From Collinsella sp. AM18-10 (lineage in GTDB: Bacteria; Actinomycetota; Coriobacteriia; Coriobacteriales; Coriobacteriaceae): 64,000 bases of DNA. How positions within the stretch are numbered: the first letter of the stretch is position 1; the number at the start of each line of letters is the position of its first letter. The notes beneath the pieces were generated by a model. That model was not told the DNA's origin, did no database searches, and was given only the letters and a program-made list of their open reading frames with translations. Positions 51,915 to 60,950 of the stretch are shown piece by piece. The position numbers and the translations under genes were made by a program. Where the stretch lies: contig NZ_QRJO01000007.1 of assembly GCF_003471585.1 (NCBI RefSeq), forward strand, positions 1 to 64,000, read 5' to 3'.

Positions 51915-52850
51915 ATGATTCTGACCGTTACCATGAACCCGTCGATTGATACGCGTTATCAGCTCGACAAGCTGATCATCGACGATGTTAACCGTGTGAC
52001 GCCCGAAAAGACCGCTGGCGGTAAGGGCCTCAACGTGAGCCGCGTGCTGCTGCAGCTGGGCGACGATGTGCTTGCGACCGGTCTGCTCGGCGGCCACATG
52101 GGTGCCTATATGGCCGAGCTTATGGATGCCGATGACGTCAAGAACGACTTTGTGCCCATTGCCGGTGAGACGCGCATTTGCCTGAATATTCTGCACGAGG
52201 GCAATCAGACCGAGCTGCTGGAGAGCGGCCCGCAGATCGCCCCGGCCGAGCTCGAGGCCTTTACGGCTAAGTTCGCCGAGCTTGCAGCGAAGGCGGACGT
52301 TGTGACGCTTTCGGGCTCGCTGCCGCGTGGCGTCGATGCCGGCTACTATGCCGAGCTCGTCAAGATCGCCGAGGAGGCGGGCGCTAAGGTGCTGCTCGAC
52401 ACCTCGGGTGCATCGCTGGAGGCCGCGCTGGAGTCCGACGCTAAGCCTGAGCTCGTAAAGCCCAACCTGACCGAGATTAACGGCCTGCTGGGTACGTCCT
52501 TTACGACCGATGATGTCGATGCCCTGCGCGAGGCGCTTGCCGCCGATGGCCGCTTTGCCGATATTCCCTGGGTTGTCGTTTCGATGGGCGCTGCCGGTTC
52601 GGTGGGCTTCCATGAGGGTCGCGCGTTCCGCGCCAAGACGCCCGCGATTGCGGCTGTGAACGCGACGGGTTCCGGCGACTCGACCATCGCCGGCTTTGCG
52701 CATGCCATTGCTGCTGGTGCCGACGATGTCACGGTGCTCAAGACCGCCAATACCTGCGGCAAGCTCAACGCCATGGATCCCAAGACCGGCCACCTGGTTA
52801 TGGACCGCTGGGACGAGATCTACAACAACGTTGAGGTCGTAGAGTTGTAG
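51915..52850 (+). CDS. lacC: Tagatose-6-phosphate kinase (copy 2)
   Basis: A 311-aa PfkB kinase nearly identical to that at 33166-34101. TAGGKGLNVSRVL (about 33-45) and NATGSGDSTIAGF (about 250) are the functional loops. In the lactose pathway it phosphorylates the product of LacAB. Having one copy per locus would give each sugar pathway its own kinase control. Start ATG 51915 behind CAGGAG. Confidence 0.9.
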   Translation: MILTVTMNPSIDTRYQLDKLIIDDVNRVTPEKTAGGKGLNVSRVLLQLGDDVLATGLLGGHMGAYMAELMDADDVKNDFVPIAGETRICLNILHEGNQTELLESGPQIAPAELEAFTAKFAELAAKADVVTLSGSLPRGVDAGYYAELVKIAEEAGAKVLLDTSGASLEAALESDAKPELVKPNLTEINGLLGTSFTTDDVDALREALAADGRFADIPWVVVSMGAAGSVGFHEGRAFRAKTPAIAAVNATGSGDSTIAGFAHAIAAGADDVTVLKTANTCGKLNAMDPKTGHLVMDRWDEIYNNVEVVEL

Positions 52851-52872
52851 CGGTTGCGACTTCTAATAGAAT

Positions 52873-52936
52873 GAGCGTGGATAATCTCCCGCTTTTGGTG
52901 CCCATACGAGCTCAAAGTGGGAGATTTTCCACGCTC
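52873..52936. repeat. Imperfect inverted repeat after lacC copy 2
   Basis: GAGCGTGGATAATCTCCC (52873-52890) pairs with GGGAGATTTTCCACGCTC (52919-52936) with few bulges. It may act as a transcript end. No other gene up to galT. Confidence 0.6.
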
Positions 52937-52939
52937 GAG

Positions 52940-53000
52940 TCATTAGTCGTTGGGGACGTTCTTGTTTGACTAGTCGTTTAAGAGCGTCCCCAATGACTAC
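52940..53000. repeat. GGGACGTTC-family repeat, opposite orientation
   Basis: TAGTCGTTGGGGACGTTC (52944-52961) and GAGCGTCCCCAATGACTA (52982-52999) form an imperfect palindrome of the same family as 38571-38620. Confidence 0.6.
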
Positions 53001-53004
53001 ACGC

Positions 53005-53045
53005 AAAAACGGCGCCCGCTGGCGATGTTGCCGGCGGGCGCCGTT
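53005..53045 (-). terminator. Terminator after galT
   Basis: Minus-strand stem GGCGCCCGCCGG / CTGGCGGGCGCC type followed by GTTTTTG. Confidence 0.8.
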
Positions 53046-53091
53046 GTCTTGAAGACGAAATGATCCGTTTTCCTTTGTCCCCAGGGGATCA

Positions 53092-54720
53092 TTACAGTGA
53101 GTCGATAAAGCGCTGTTGGGCGGCGCGGCCGGCTTCGTCCCACTTAAAGACGCCGGCGTTGTCGAGCACGTGGCCAAACACCACGCCGACCTCCTCGTGC
53201 AGGATATCGATGGCGTTGTCCGCCGTAAGCTCGTCGGCACGGCGGGCGTAGACGTCCTCAGCCCATGCGGCGTGGCTGCGGCAAAGGTCGTCGCTCTCGA
53301 GAGCGCCGGCAAGATCGTAGCTGGCATCGGCTTTGGCCGCCAGCAGGTGCTCGCGAACAGCGCCGAGCTCGGGAACCAGGCGCGGCGGCAGAATGGCCAG
53401 GCCCATGACCTCGATCAGGCCTATGTTCTCCTTCTTAATGTGGTGATACTCGGCATGCGGGTGGAACACGCCCAGCGGATGCTCGTCGGTCGTGATGTTG
53501 CAGCGAAGCGCCAGGTAGGCCTCGTAAATCTCGCCGCCGGCGTTGCCGCGGGAGTCGACGCGGCGGATGACGGGCGTCACGGTGTTGTGCGCTACGCCGT
53601 CGGCCGTGTGCGCGATAACGCCCGCAGACTCGTCGGTCCACTCGCGCCAGGCGAGGATAATCTTCTCGGCAGCGTCGAGCAGCTGAGCGCGGTCATGCGA
53701 GCGCAGGCGCAGCACCGAGAGCGGCCACTGCAGCACAGTGCCGGTGACCTGGTCAAAACCGGGCATGCTAAACTGCGAGACCTCGGCGGCATGCATCATG
53801 GGGAACTCGTGCGCGCCGCCCTGGAAGTGGTCGTGCGACAGAATCGAGCCGCCCACGATGGGCAGGTCGGCGTTGGAGCCGATGAAGTAATGCGGGAACA
53901 GGTCCACAAAGTCGAGCAGGCAGGTCAGGCCCTTGCGTTCGACGTGCATCGGACGATGCTCGGAGCTCATGGCAATGCAGTGCTCGTTAAAGTACGCGTA
54001 CGGGCTGTACTGGAAGCCCCAGCGCTCGCCGTCGAGCTGGATGGGGATAACGCGCAGATTCTGGCGGGCGGGGTGAGCTCCGCCGTCGGCTGCGGCGGAG
54101 CGTCCGGGATAGCCCTCGTTTTCGATGCAGAGCTGGCAGGCGGGATACTTCTCGCCCGTGTTCTTTGCGGCGCCGGCCGCGGCAATGTCGCGCGGGTCCT
54201 TCTCAGGCTTTGACAGGTTGATGGTGATCTCAAGATCGCCCCAGTTGGTGGGGGTGCTCCATTTGATGTTGCGTGCGATGGCGGCGCGGCGCACATAGCC
54301 GGCATCGCAGCACAGGCCGTAGAACCAGTCGGTCGCGGCGCGGGGCTCGTTGACGCCCATACGCCCATTGAACTCTTCGTTTACAACCGAAGGCCTCGGC
54401 ATGAGCGCGCCCATGATGCGCATGGCGATGCGGTCGCGCCCCGATGCCGTGTCCTCGGCAGCACCGTTGGCAACGGCGGCCTCGGCAAGCGCGGCAAGCG
54501 TGCCCTCCAGGTCAAAGTTGGGGAGTGTATCGGGGTGCAAGAGCGAAATCTTCTCGGTCTTGAGTGCCCAAGCCATGTCGAGTGCGGGGCCCGTGGCGCC
54601 GATGCACTCCAGAATGGTGTTGTATGCCCAGATGCGATCGTCCTGGCCGATCATCGATCGATGAATGGCGTACTCGATCAGGTTCTGCGCGGCTTCGCGC
54701 ACATCAATCATTACAGCCAT
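53092..54720 (-). CDS. galT: Galactose-1-phosphate uridylyltransferase, class II
   Basis: A 542-aa class II GalT exchanging galactose-1-phosphate with UDP-glucose in the Leloir pathway. It has the Firmicutes-type layout: SKPEKDPRDIAAA, CQLCIENEGYPGR (Cys pair), GSNADLPIVGGSILSHDHFQGG (catalytic His region) and HPHAEYHHIKKENIGLIEVMGLAILP near 420. The start at 54720 overlaps the galK stop; the ATG at 54711 inside TAATG is an alternative. It lies after galK on the same strand. Confidence 0.94.
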   Translation of the reverse strand: MAVMIDVREAAQNLIEYAIHRSMIGQDDRIWAYNTILECIGATGPALDMAWALKTEKISLLHPDTLPNFDLEGTLAALAEAAVANGAAEDTASGRDRIAMRIMGALMPRPSVVNEEFNGRMGVNEPRAATDWFYGLCCDAGYVRRAAIARNIKWSTPTNWGDLEITINLSKPEKDPRDIAAAGAAKNTGEKYPACQLCIENEGYPGRSAAADGGAHPARQNLRVIPIQLDGERWGFQYSPYAYFNEHCIAMSSEHRPMHVERKGLTCLLDFVDLFPHYFIGSNADLPIVGGSILSHDHFQGGAHEFPMMHAAEVSQFSMPGFDQVTGTVLQWPLSVLRLRSHDRAQLLDAAEKIILAWREWTDESAGVIAHTADGVAHNTVTPVIRRVDSRGNAGGEIYEAYLALRCNITTDEHPLGVFHPHAEYHHIKKENIGLIEVMGLAILPPRLVPELGAVREHLLAAKADASYDLAGALESDDLCRSHAAWAEDVYARRADELTADNAIDILHEEVGVVFGHVLDNAGVFKWDEAGRAAQQRFIDSL

Positions 54721-55916
54721 GCCGCGTAAGCCCCCTTGTCAGAAATCGCGTAGTGGCGGGCAGAGTCCTCGCCCAGCCAGTCGTTCATCTTGGCAATGAA
54801 GGTGTCGACGAGGTCGAGCGGCGCGAAGGCCTGGATGGTGCCGCCAAAGCCGCCGCCGTGGATACGCACGGCGCCGCGGCCGTCGAGCACGTGCTCGGCC
54901 AGTGCCAGGGCATACATGGAAGGCTGCTCGGAACCCAGCTTGGCGACGACATTCTGCAGGTACATGGCAGAACTGGCACCGGACTCACGTGTCAGGACCA
55001 GGAACCGATCAATGTCGCCGGCGTTGAGGGCCGCCCAGCGCTTATCGACCAGGCCGTTCTCGTACCAGTAATGAACGGCGCGCAGGCAGGCGCGGTCGCC
55101 CAGCTTGGCGCGCAGCTCGGGGAGCTTGGCGTCAAAGTCGGCAACGTCGACCTCGCACAGGCGTGCCTTGCCAAACTCGGCGGCGACGTCCTGCATCTCG
55201 CGCGGAACGGCGGCGTAGTCGTCGGTAGCCGCCACGTGGTCGGCGCCGACCTTAACGAGCACGAGCGCATAGCCGTGATCCTCAAAGTTGAGCTCGAGCT
55301 TCTGGGTCTTAGGTCGAGCCTGATCCTCAAAGTCCATGTAGGCGAGGCCGCCCAGGCACACAGCCGCCTGATCCATAAGACCGCAGGGCTTGCCGTAATA
55401 GTTGTTCTCGGTGCGCTGGCTCATCTGGGCGAGCGTGACGGGCTCAATGGCGGGCGCGCCCCAGAGCGTCTCCATGGCGCGGCCGTAAGCCGCCTCGACA
55501 GCGGCGGAGCTAGAAAGGCCGCCACCCGAGGGGACGGAGCAGGTAAAGGCAAAGTCGAAGCCTTGGGGCTCAACGCCCAGAGCAGCGATTTCGTGGGCCA
55601 TACCGCGCACGAGGCTTGCGGACGTGCCCTTCTCGGACTCCTGAACATCCAGCGTGTCGAGCGTGATCTCAAACGTGGGATAGCCCTCGTCGGCAACGCG
55701 GACCTTGTTGGAATCGGTTGCCACGGCGATGCCGTCAACGGCGACATCGAGCGAGCCGGCGATAACGTGGCCACCCTCGTGGTCGGTGTGGTTGCCGCTG
55801 ATCTCGGAACGGCCGGGCGCGTGCACGTAGAGCACCTGGCGGTCGCCGATGGGGCCAAACTCCTCCTCAAACAGCTTGGTGAGTGTGGCGAGTGTCTTTT
55901 CGTCGGGGGTGGTCAT
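54711..55916 (-). CDS. galK: Galactokinase
   Basis: A 401-aa GHMP kinase. The galactokinase signature is GRSEISGNHTDHEGGH (about 31-46), the ATP loop is SVPSGGGLSSSAAVEAA (about 120-136), and the C-terminal motif is RIHGGGFGGTIQ. It phosphorylates alpha-galactose at C1. The start at 55916 follows AAAGGA. No galE is in the window. Three palindromic operators for the divergent LacI gene lie upstream. Confidence 0.94.
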   Translation of the reverse strand: MTTPDEKTLATLTKLFEEEFGPIGDRQVLYVHAPGRSEISGNHTDHEGGHVIAGSLDVAVDGIAVATDSNKVRVADEGYPTFEITLDTLDVQESEKGTSASLVRGMAHEIAALGVEPQGFDFAFTCSVPSGGGLSSSAAVEAAYGRAMETLWGAPAIEPVTLAQMSQRTENNYYGKPCGLMDQAAVCLGGLAYMDFEDQARPKTQKLELNFEDHGYALVLVKVGADHVAATDDYAAVPREMQDVAAEFGKARLCEVDVADFDAKLPELRAKLGDRACLRAVHYWYENGLVDKRWAALNAGDIDRFLVLTRESGASSAMYLQNVVAKLGSEQPSMYALALAEHVLDGRGAVRIHGGGFGGTIQAFAPLDLVDTFIAKMNDWLGEDSARHYAISDKGAYAAWL

Positions 55917-55960
55917 GAGGGTCCTTTCCTTGGCGCATACTGACGAGTTTTCCGTCGTAG

Positions 55961-55974
55961 TGAGTACGTTAACA
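55961..55974. promoter_or_regulatory. gal operator 1
   Basis: TGAGTACGTTAACA, 45 bases before galK. The core AGTACGTTAACA recurs at 56025-56038 (inverted) and 56150-56161. Confidence 0.7.
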
Positions 55975-56024
55975 ATCTGAAGCGGCATAAACTCAGCATC
56001 TACGATGCCGCACGTTACGGGCTA

Positions 56025-56038
56025 TGTTAACGTACTCA
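56025..56038. promoter_or_regulatory. gal operator 2
   Basis: TGTTAACGTACTCA is the exact reverse complement of operator 1, 64 bases apart centre to centre. Confidence 0.7.
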
Positions 56039-56148
56039 TAACACAACACTTATCACTTTTTGAGAATCTGGTAATCGGTAGAAATTCAGCCGTGAACGGT
56101 ACTGCCGTATGGACTTATAAAGCAGAAGAGATGCAGATAGAAAAAGTA

Positions 56149-56161
56149 GAGTACGTTAACA
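56149..56161. promoter_or_regulatory. gal operator 3
   Basis: GAGTACGTTAACA, direct orientation copy, 94 bases before the LacI-family gene, suggesting autoregulation. Confidence 0.65.
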
Positions 56162-56254
56162 TGCGTCCGACGATAGCGGGCCTCGGCGCGGGATGTATTT
56201 CTGCCCGGGCCGGCATTCACGCTATTCAGATCTCTCAAGGGTGAAGGTGATCCT

Positions 56255-57286
56255 GTGGCAAGGCGCCCGTCCAACGATACAGGTACGCGTCCGGTCTCCA
56301 TGGCCGACGTCGCCCGCGCTGCTGGCGTTTCGCAGCAGACGGTTTCGCGCGTCGCCAACGGCTTGCCCAACGTTAACGAACAGACGCGCCAGCGCGTGCA
56401 GGCCGCTATGCAAGAGCTTGGCTTTCGTCCGAGTTATGCCGGTCGCTCGCTGCGCGACGGCCGTTACCATTCGGTCGGCCTGTGCGTCAACGATGTCACC
56501 AAGTTTGGCAACCTTACGATGATTGACGGCATTGCCAGCGCGGCCCGCGAGCGCGGCTGCGCCATCACGCTGGTCGAGATGTCCAAGACCGAGGAGTTTT
56601 CGCTTGCCGAGGCCACGCGTCGTATGGCCGCGCTGCCCGTGGACGGTATCATCATCGGCATGAGTCGCATGGCGCCCGATTTTGAGACGTTCGATCCGTT
56701 GCCGGGCATTGGAACGGTCATCGTTACCATGTACGCGCATCCGCGCGTGACCACGGTCGATTCCGACCATTACGGCTGCTCGCTATTGCTTATGGATCAT
56801 CTGTTTGAGCTGGGGCACGAGCAGATTCGCTATATTGGCGGCCCGTCGTTCTCGGTCGACGAGCAATTTCGTCGCGCCGGTTGGCAGGATGCGCTCGAGC
56901 GTAAACACATCGCGCCGGCAGAACCGCTCGAGGGCGACTGGTCTGCTAACAGCGGCTACGAGGCCGGCAGGTACCTGGCCGAGCACGATCGCACCATGAC
57001 GGCGATCTATGCGGCAAACGATCAGATGGCAAATGGCGCGATTGCCGCGCTGCGTGATAGCGGTCTGTGCGTGCCTGAGGACGTGAGCGTGGTGGGCGTC
57101 GATGACTCGCTCGATGATTTTGTCGCGCATAACGAGCTCACGACCGTGCGGTTCGATCTACATCAGCGCGGACGCGAGGTATTCGAGCATGCGGTTCCCG
57201 AGGCGGGTACGGCGGGCAAAACCGTTGCCATTCGTATTCCCGGCCAACTCATTATTCGACATAGCACGGCGATACCACGCTCATAG
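56255..57286 (+). CDS. LacI-family regulator of the gal genes
   Basis: A 343-aa regulator. The HTH is MADVARAAGVSQQTVSRVANGLP (about 16-38). The ligand domain has VSVVGVDDSLDDFVAH near residue 270. It starts with GTG behind GAAGGTG. It is divergent from galK-galT, and three near-identical palindromes between them are its likely sites. It resembles the regulator at 46288, with shared segments such as RPS/NYAGRSLR, so the two may be paralogues of different specificity. Confidence 0.9.
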   Translation: MARRPSNDTGTRPVSMADVARAAGVSQQTVSRVANGLPNVNEQTRQRVQAAMQELGFRPSYAGRSLRDGRYHSVGLCVNDVTKFGNLTMIDGIASAARERGCAITLVEMSKTEEFSLAEATRRMAALPVDGIIIGMSRMAPDFETFDPLPGIGTVIVTMYAHPRVTTVDSDHYGCSLLLMDHLFELGHEQIRYIGGPSFSVDEQFRRAGWQDALERKHIAPAEPLEGDWSANSGYEAGRYLAEHDRTMTAIYAANDQMANGAIAALRDSGLCVPEDVSVVGVDDSLDDFVAHNELTTVRFDLHQRGREVFEHAVPEAGTAGKTVAIRIPGQLIIRHSTAIPRS

Positions 57287-57415
57287 TTTGCGCAGGTAAA
57301 CGGCGATTTATCGTATTTCAATAACAATCGGTATGGATGCCGGCAGATAACAGTTGGGATACTACCGAGTGTTATGATAGACGGGTTCTTTTGTCTATCT
57401 AGGAGGCTTTGCCTG

Positions 57416-58576
57416 ATGGAGATCACCAAGGATATCCGCTACATCGGTGTCGACGATCACGACATTGACCTGTTCGAGGGCCAGTACGACGTGTCCGAGA
57501 ATGGCATGGCATACAACAGCTATGTTATCTTGGGCGATAAAATCGCTGTCGCCGATTCGGTTGACGCTGGCTTTGTCGACGAATGGCTCGGCAACCTCGA
57601 GGCCGCGCTCGACGGCCGTACGCCCGACTACCTGGTCGTCCATCACATGGAGCCCGATCACTCCGCCGGTATCGCCGCCTTTATGGAGCGCTATCCCCAG
57701 GCACAGATCGTGGCCAGCATGGGCGCCTTCCGCATGATGGTCAACTTCTTTGGCACCGATTTCCCCGAGCGCAAGATGGTCGTCAAAGAGGGCGATGTGC
57801 TCGACCTGGGCGGCCACAGCCTGACCTTTGTTGGCGCTCCCAACGTTCACTGGCCCGAGGTGCTCTTCTCCTACGAGGCCACCGACAAAGTGCTCTTTAG
57901 TGCCGACGGCTTTGGCAAGTTTGGCGCCAACGACATCGAGGATCCGGAAGGGTGGGCTTGCGAAGCTCGCCGCTACTACTTTGGCATCGTTGGTAAGTTC
58001 GGCAAGTTCGTGCAGGCCGTGCTTAAGAAGGCCGCCGATCTGGACATTCAGATCATCTGCCCGCTTCATGGCCCCGTGCTGACCGAGAACCTGGGCTACT
58101 ACCTCGACACCTACAACACCTGGTCGAGCTATCGGCCCGAGGACGAGGGCATCACGATTGCCTATGCGAGCGTGTACGGCCATCTGAAGGCTGCCGTTGA
58201 GGAGCTCGCATCCGCGCTTGAGGCTCGCGGTCAGAAGGTCTCCGTCTTTGACCTGGCTCGCGACGACATGGCCGAGGCCGTTGAGGATGCGTTCCGCTAC
58301 GACCGTCTGGTGCTCGCTTCCATCACCTATCAGGGCGAGATCTTCCCGTTCATGAGCACCTTTATCCACACGCTTGCCGAGCACGCCTATCAGAACCGTA
58401 CGGTGGCACTCGTCGAGGCCGGCTCCTGGGCACCTGCCGCCGCTAAGGTTATGACCAAGGAGCTCGAGGGCATGAAGGACATCACCCTGACGCAGAACAA
58501 AGTGACCGTCCTGGGTTCGCTCAACGACACCTCGCGCGCTCAGATAGAGGCCCTCGCCGACGAGCTTTCCAAGTAG
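57416..58576 (+). CDS. A-type flavoprotein (FprA-like diiron flavoprotein)
   Basis: A 386-aa protein. The N-terminal metallo-beta-lactamase diiron domain has HMEPDHSAG (H-x-E-x-D-H, about 79-84), then GAPNVHWPEV and the Asp in FSADGFGKFG. The C-terminal flavodoxin domain starts near residue 250 with AYASVYGHLKAA. Such proteins reduce oxygen to water or nitric oxide to nitrous oxide and protect anaerobes. The ATG at 57416 follows AGGAGG. A promoter (TATGAT at 57373-57378) precedes it. Its electron donor (rubredoxin or other) is not adjacent. Confidence 0.93.
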   Translation: MEITKDIRYIGVDDHDIDLFEGQYDVSENGMAYNSYVILGDKIAVADSVDAGFVDEWLGNLEAALDGRTPDYLVVHHMEPDHSAGIAAFMERYPQAQIVASMGAFRMMVNFFGTDFPERKMVVKEGDVLDLGGHSLTFVGAPNVHWPEVLFSYEATDKVLFSADGFGKFGANDIEDPEGWACEARRYYFGIVGKFGKFVQAVLKKAADLDIQIICPLHGPVLTENLGYYLDTYNTWSSYRPEDEGITIAYASVYGHLKAAVEELASALEARGQKVSVFDLARDDMAEAVEDAFRYDRLVLASITYQGEIFPFMSTFIHTLAEHAYQNRTVALVEAGSWAPAAAKVMTKELEGMKDITLTQNKVTVLGSLNDTSRAQIEALADELSK

Positions 58577-58598
58577 CGATTTGTTAGCTTTTGATGTG

Positions 58599-58633
58599 AA
58601 AACCACCACAAAGGCACCTTTGTGGTGGTTTTT
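58599..58633. terminator. Bidirectional terminator after the flavoprotein gene
   Basis: AAAACCACCACAAAGG / CCTTTGTGGTGGTTTTT, perfect, between convergent genes. Confidence 0.9.
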
Positions 58634-58635
58634 GT

Positions 58636-59439
58636 TTAAGCGCCGGCGATGACGAGATTTGGGCGGGCGTCATCGGCGGTCTCGGCGATTGAGGTGGCGA
58701 CGGCGCCATCGGGATCACGGTCCATCACGATGGTGTCGACATCGGTCAGCTCGGCAAAGCGGTACATGCCGCGTCCGTTAACCTTGCTGGCGTCCATAAG
58801 GGCGACGCTTTGACGGGCGGCACCGACCATAGCCGCTTTGGTCTCGGCCATCTGCGGAAAGTCGGTCGTAAAGCCGCAGCCGGGAACAAAAGCTCCAGGG
58901 CACATGACGGCAAGATCGGCGTGGACCATTTGGAGCGCCTGCATAGTGAGCGGTCCGTACAGATAACGATGGCCTTTGCGCAGCGCCCCGCCCGGCATGA
59001 CGACATCGACTAAGGGCATGCTCTCGTCGATGTAATCGGCAATGGTAATGTCGGCCGTGATGACGGTGATGCCATCGCGCTGGTCGAGGAGCCGGACGAA
59101 TTCGAGCGCTGTGGTGCCCGAGTCGACGAGCAGAGTGTCACCATTGCCGACGAGTTCAATGGCGCTTTGCGCGATGGCCTGCTTGGCGGCGACGTTGACA
59201 TTGATGCGGCGATCCTGCGTGGAAACGGTCAGGCGTTTGTGGAGCGATACGGCACCGCCATGCGTGCGGCGCAGCTTGCCGGACTCCGCGAGCGCGTCCA
59301 GGTCGGCTCGGGCGGTGACGGAGGACACGCCAAAGGTCTGGGCGATTTCTGCTACCTGCACCGAGGCATTATGATCGAGCATCTCCATGATGGCGGAACG
59401 ACGCTCGTCGGCGAAAGCTCGGGTTGTTGCGTGGGCCAT
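58636..59439 (-). CDS. DeoR-family regulator (second)
   Basis: A 267-aa regulator. The HTH is VQVAEIAQTFGVSSVTARADLDAL (about 27-50), and DeoRC has LLVDSGTTALEFVRLL (about 103-118). It is divergent from the aldolase gene. Sites 59496-59518 and 59535-59550 in the space between are likely operators. It should respond to a ketose phosphate. The start follows GGAGCAG. Confidence 0.9.
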   Translation of the reverse strand: MAHATTRAFADERRSAIMEMLDHNASVQVAEIAQTFGVSSVTARADLDALAESGKLRRTHGGAVSLHKRLTVSTQDRRINVNVAAKQAIAQSAIELVGNGDTLLVDSGTTALEFVRLLDQRDGITVITADITIADYIDESMPLVDVVMPGGALRKGHRYLYGPLTMQALQMVHADLAVMCPGAFVPGCGFTTDFPQMAETKAAMVGAARQSVALMDASKVNGRGMYRFAELTDVDTIVMDRDPDGAVATSIAETADDARPNLVIAGA

Positions 59440-59495
59440 ATCTGCTCCATCATCGTCTGAAATTTGCAGGAATTGTGTTGACTCTATTTTCGTTC

Positions 59496-59518
59496 ATTTT
59501 CTTTTTGAGTAAGAAAAT
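59496..59518. promoter_or_regulatory. Candidate DeoR operator 1 before the aldolase
   Basis: ATTTTCTT-N7-AAGAAAAT, perfect inverted arms. Confidence 0.5.
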
Positions 59519-59534
59519 ACCTTTCGATTACTTA

Positions 59535-59550
59535 TCTTTTCTATAAAAGA
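59535..59550. promoter_or_regulatory. Candidate DeoR operator 2 before the aldolase
   Basis: TCTTTT-N4-AAAAGA inverted repeat, sharing TTCTT/AAGAA character with operator 1. The 335-bp intergenic space has no gene. Confidence 0.45.
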
Positions 59551-59774
59551 AAGACGATCAAGGCTCAAAACTCAATATCGAACACGCGCGCTCGGGTTCG
59601 ATCCCTTCCGTTTGCTTTTCAAAAATGAAGGTTGAACCTCGCGCGATGACAATATCTCGCACGTGCAAAGCCGCTGAATTTCATACAATGAGCGCAGCAA
59701 AACGCAAGGTAAAACGCCTTGTGAACAACTACGCCCGATGTCCAGATGCGGGCGAGGGAGAGGAGCAAACGCTC

Positions 59775-60632
59775 ATGGCACTTGTTACCACCGAAAAGAT
59801 GCTCAAGGACGCTCAGGCCGGCCACTACGCCGTCGGCGCGTTCAACGTCGAGAACCTCGAGTTTGTTATGGCCGTTCTGGCCGCTGCCGAGGAGACCAAG
59901 TCCCCCGTCATCATGCAGACCACCCCGGGCACCATCAAGACCGCTGGTCTGGACTACTTCTACGGCATGGTCAAGGCTGCCGCCGAGCGCGCTTCCGTGC
60001 CCGTCGCTCTGCACCTCGATCACGGCGATGGCTATGACCGCTGCATGCAGGCTTTCCGCACTGGCTACACCTCCGTTATGATTGACGGCTCGCACGAGTC
60101 CTTCGAGGACAACATCGCCCTGACCAAGTCCGTCGCCGATGCTGGCCGCGCCATGGGCGTGCCTGTCGAGGCTGAGCTCGGCAAGGTCGGCGGCAAGGAG
60201 GACGACGGTCCCGCGGTTGAGGGCGAGAGCCCCTACACCGATCCTGCCGAGGCCAAGGAGTTCGTCGAGCGCACTGGCTGCACCTCCCTCGCTATTGGCG
60301 TTGGCACCAGCCACGGCGTGTACACGAGCGATCCGCACATCGAGCAGTCCGTGGTCAAGGCCATCCGCGACGCCGTCGACGTGCCGCTGGTCCTGCACGG
60401 CACCTCCGGTGTGCCCGATGAGCAGGTTGCCGAGGCCGTGAAGAACGGCATCTGCAAGGTTAACTACGCCACTGAGCTGCGTCAGGCCTACACCAAGGGC
60501 TTCATGGCCTACATGGCCGAGAACCCCGCCTGCTTCGATCCTAAGAAGCCGGCCAAGGAGGGCATGCGTGAGATCACCGAGCTGGTTAAGATCCGCATGA
60601 CCAACCTCAACTCTGTGGGCAAAGCAGAGTAA
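59775..60632 (+). CDS. Class II tagatose/fructose-bisphosphate aldolase (GatY/KbaY-like)
   Basis: A 285-aa zinc aldolase that splits tagatose- or fructose-1,6-bisphosphate into dihydroxyacetone phosphate and glyceraldehyde-3-phosphate. LHLDHGDGYDRCM (about 80-92) contains metal His, and EAELGKVGGKED, GTSHGVY and VLHGTSGVPDEQV match GatY/KbaY. Ends both lactose and amino-sugar routes here. Class I LacD, used in Firmicutes, is absent. The start at 59775 follows AGGAG. A longer open frame to 59625 lacks a ribosome site. Confidence 0.9.
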   Translation: MALVTTEKMLKDAQAGHYAVGAFNVENLEFVMAVLAAAEETKSPVIMQTTPGTIKTAGLDYFYGMVKAAAERASVPVALHLDHGDGYDRCMQAFRTGYTSVMIDGSHESFEDNIALTKSVADAGRAMGVPVEAELGKVGGKEDDGPAVEGESPYTDPAEAKEFVERTGCTSLAIGVGTSHGVYTSDPHIEQSVVKAIRDAVDVPLVLHGTSGVPDEQVAEAVKNGICKVNYATELRQAYTKGFMAYMAENPACFDPKKPAKEGMREITELVKIRMTNLNSVGKAE

Positions 60633-60656
60633 CAGCAAGGGTACTCTGATCCCACC

Positions 60657-60806
60657 GGACGGTTTGGGCGGGTCCCGTACTTAGTTCCAAAACGTCCTCG
60701 CGCATGAAGGCCCCCGTTGTCTCGCTTCTTCGAAGCGTTGACAACGGGGGCCTTCGCGCTGCGGAATGATTTTGGAAACTAAGTACGGGACCCGCCCAAA
60801 CCGTTC
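60657..60806. repeat. Large nested palindrome, copy 1
   Basis: Outer arms (60660-60690 with 60773-60803, few mismatches) contain GGTTTGGGCGGGTCCCGTAC. An inner perfect stem AAGGCCCCCGTTGTC / GACAACGGGGGCCTT (60707-60753) carries a third small loop (CGCTTCTTCGAAGCG). The inner hairpin probably ends aldolase transcription. Confidence 0.75.
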
Positions 60807-60950
60807 TGCTCAATCGCCCTTGTGGCGTTAGTGTCGGAAAAATAAGACGTTGCTTTTTGCCCCCTGCGGAAAGATTGGAGAACTAAGCCCTCGTCCCTCC
60901 CAGGTTGACCTACTCGAGGTCGTCGCCCTTGTGGCGTTGGGCGGAAAATA

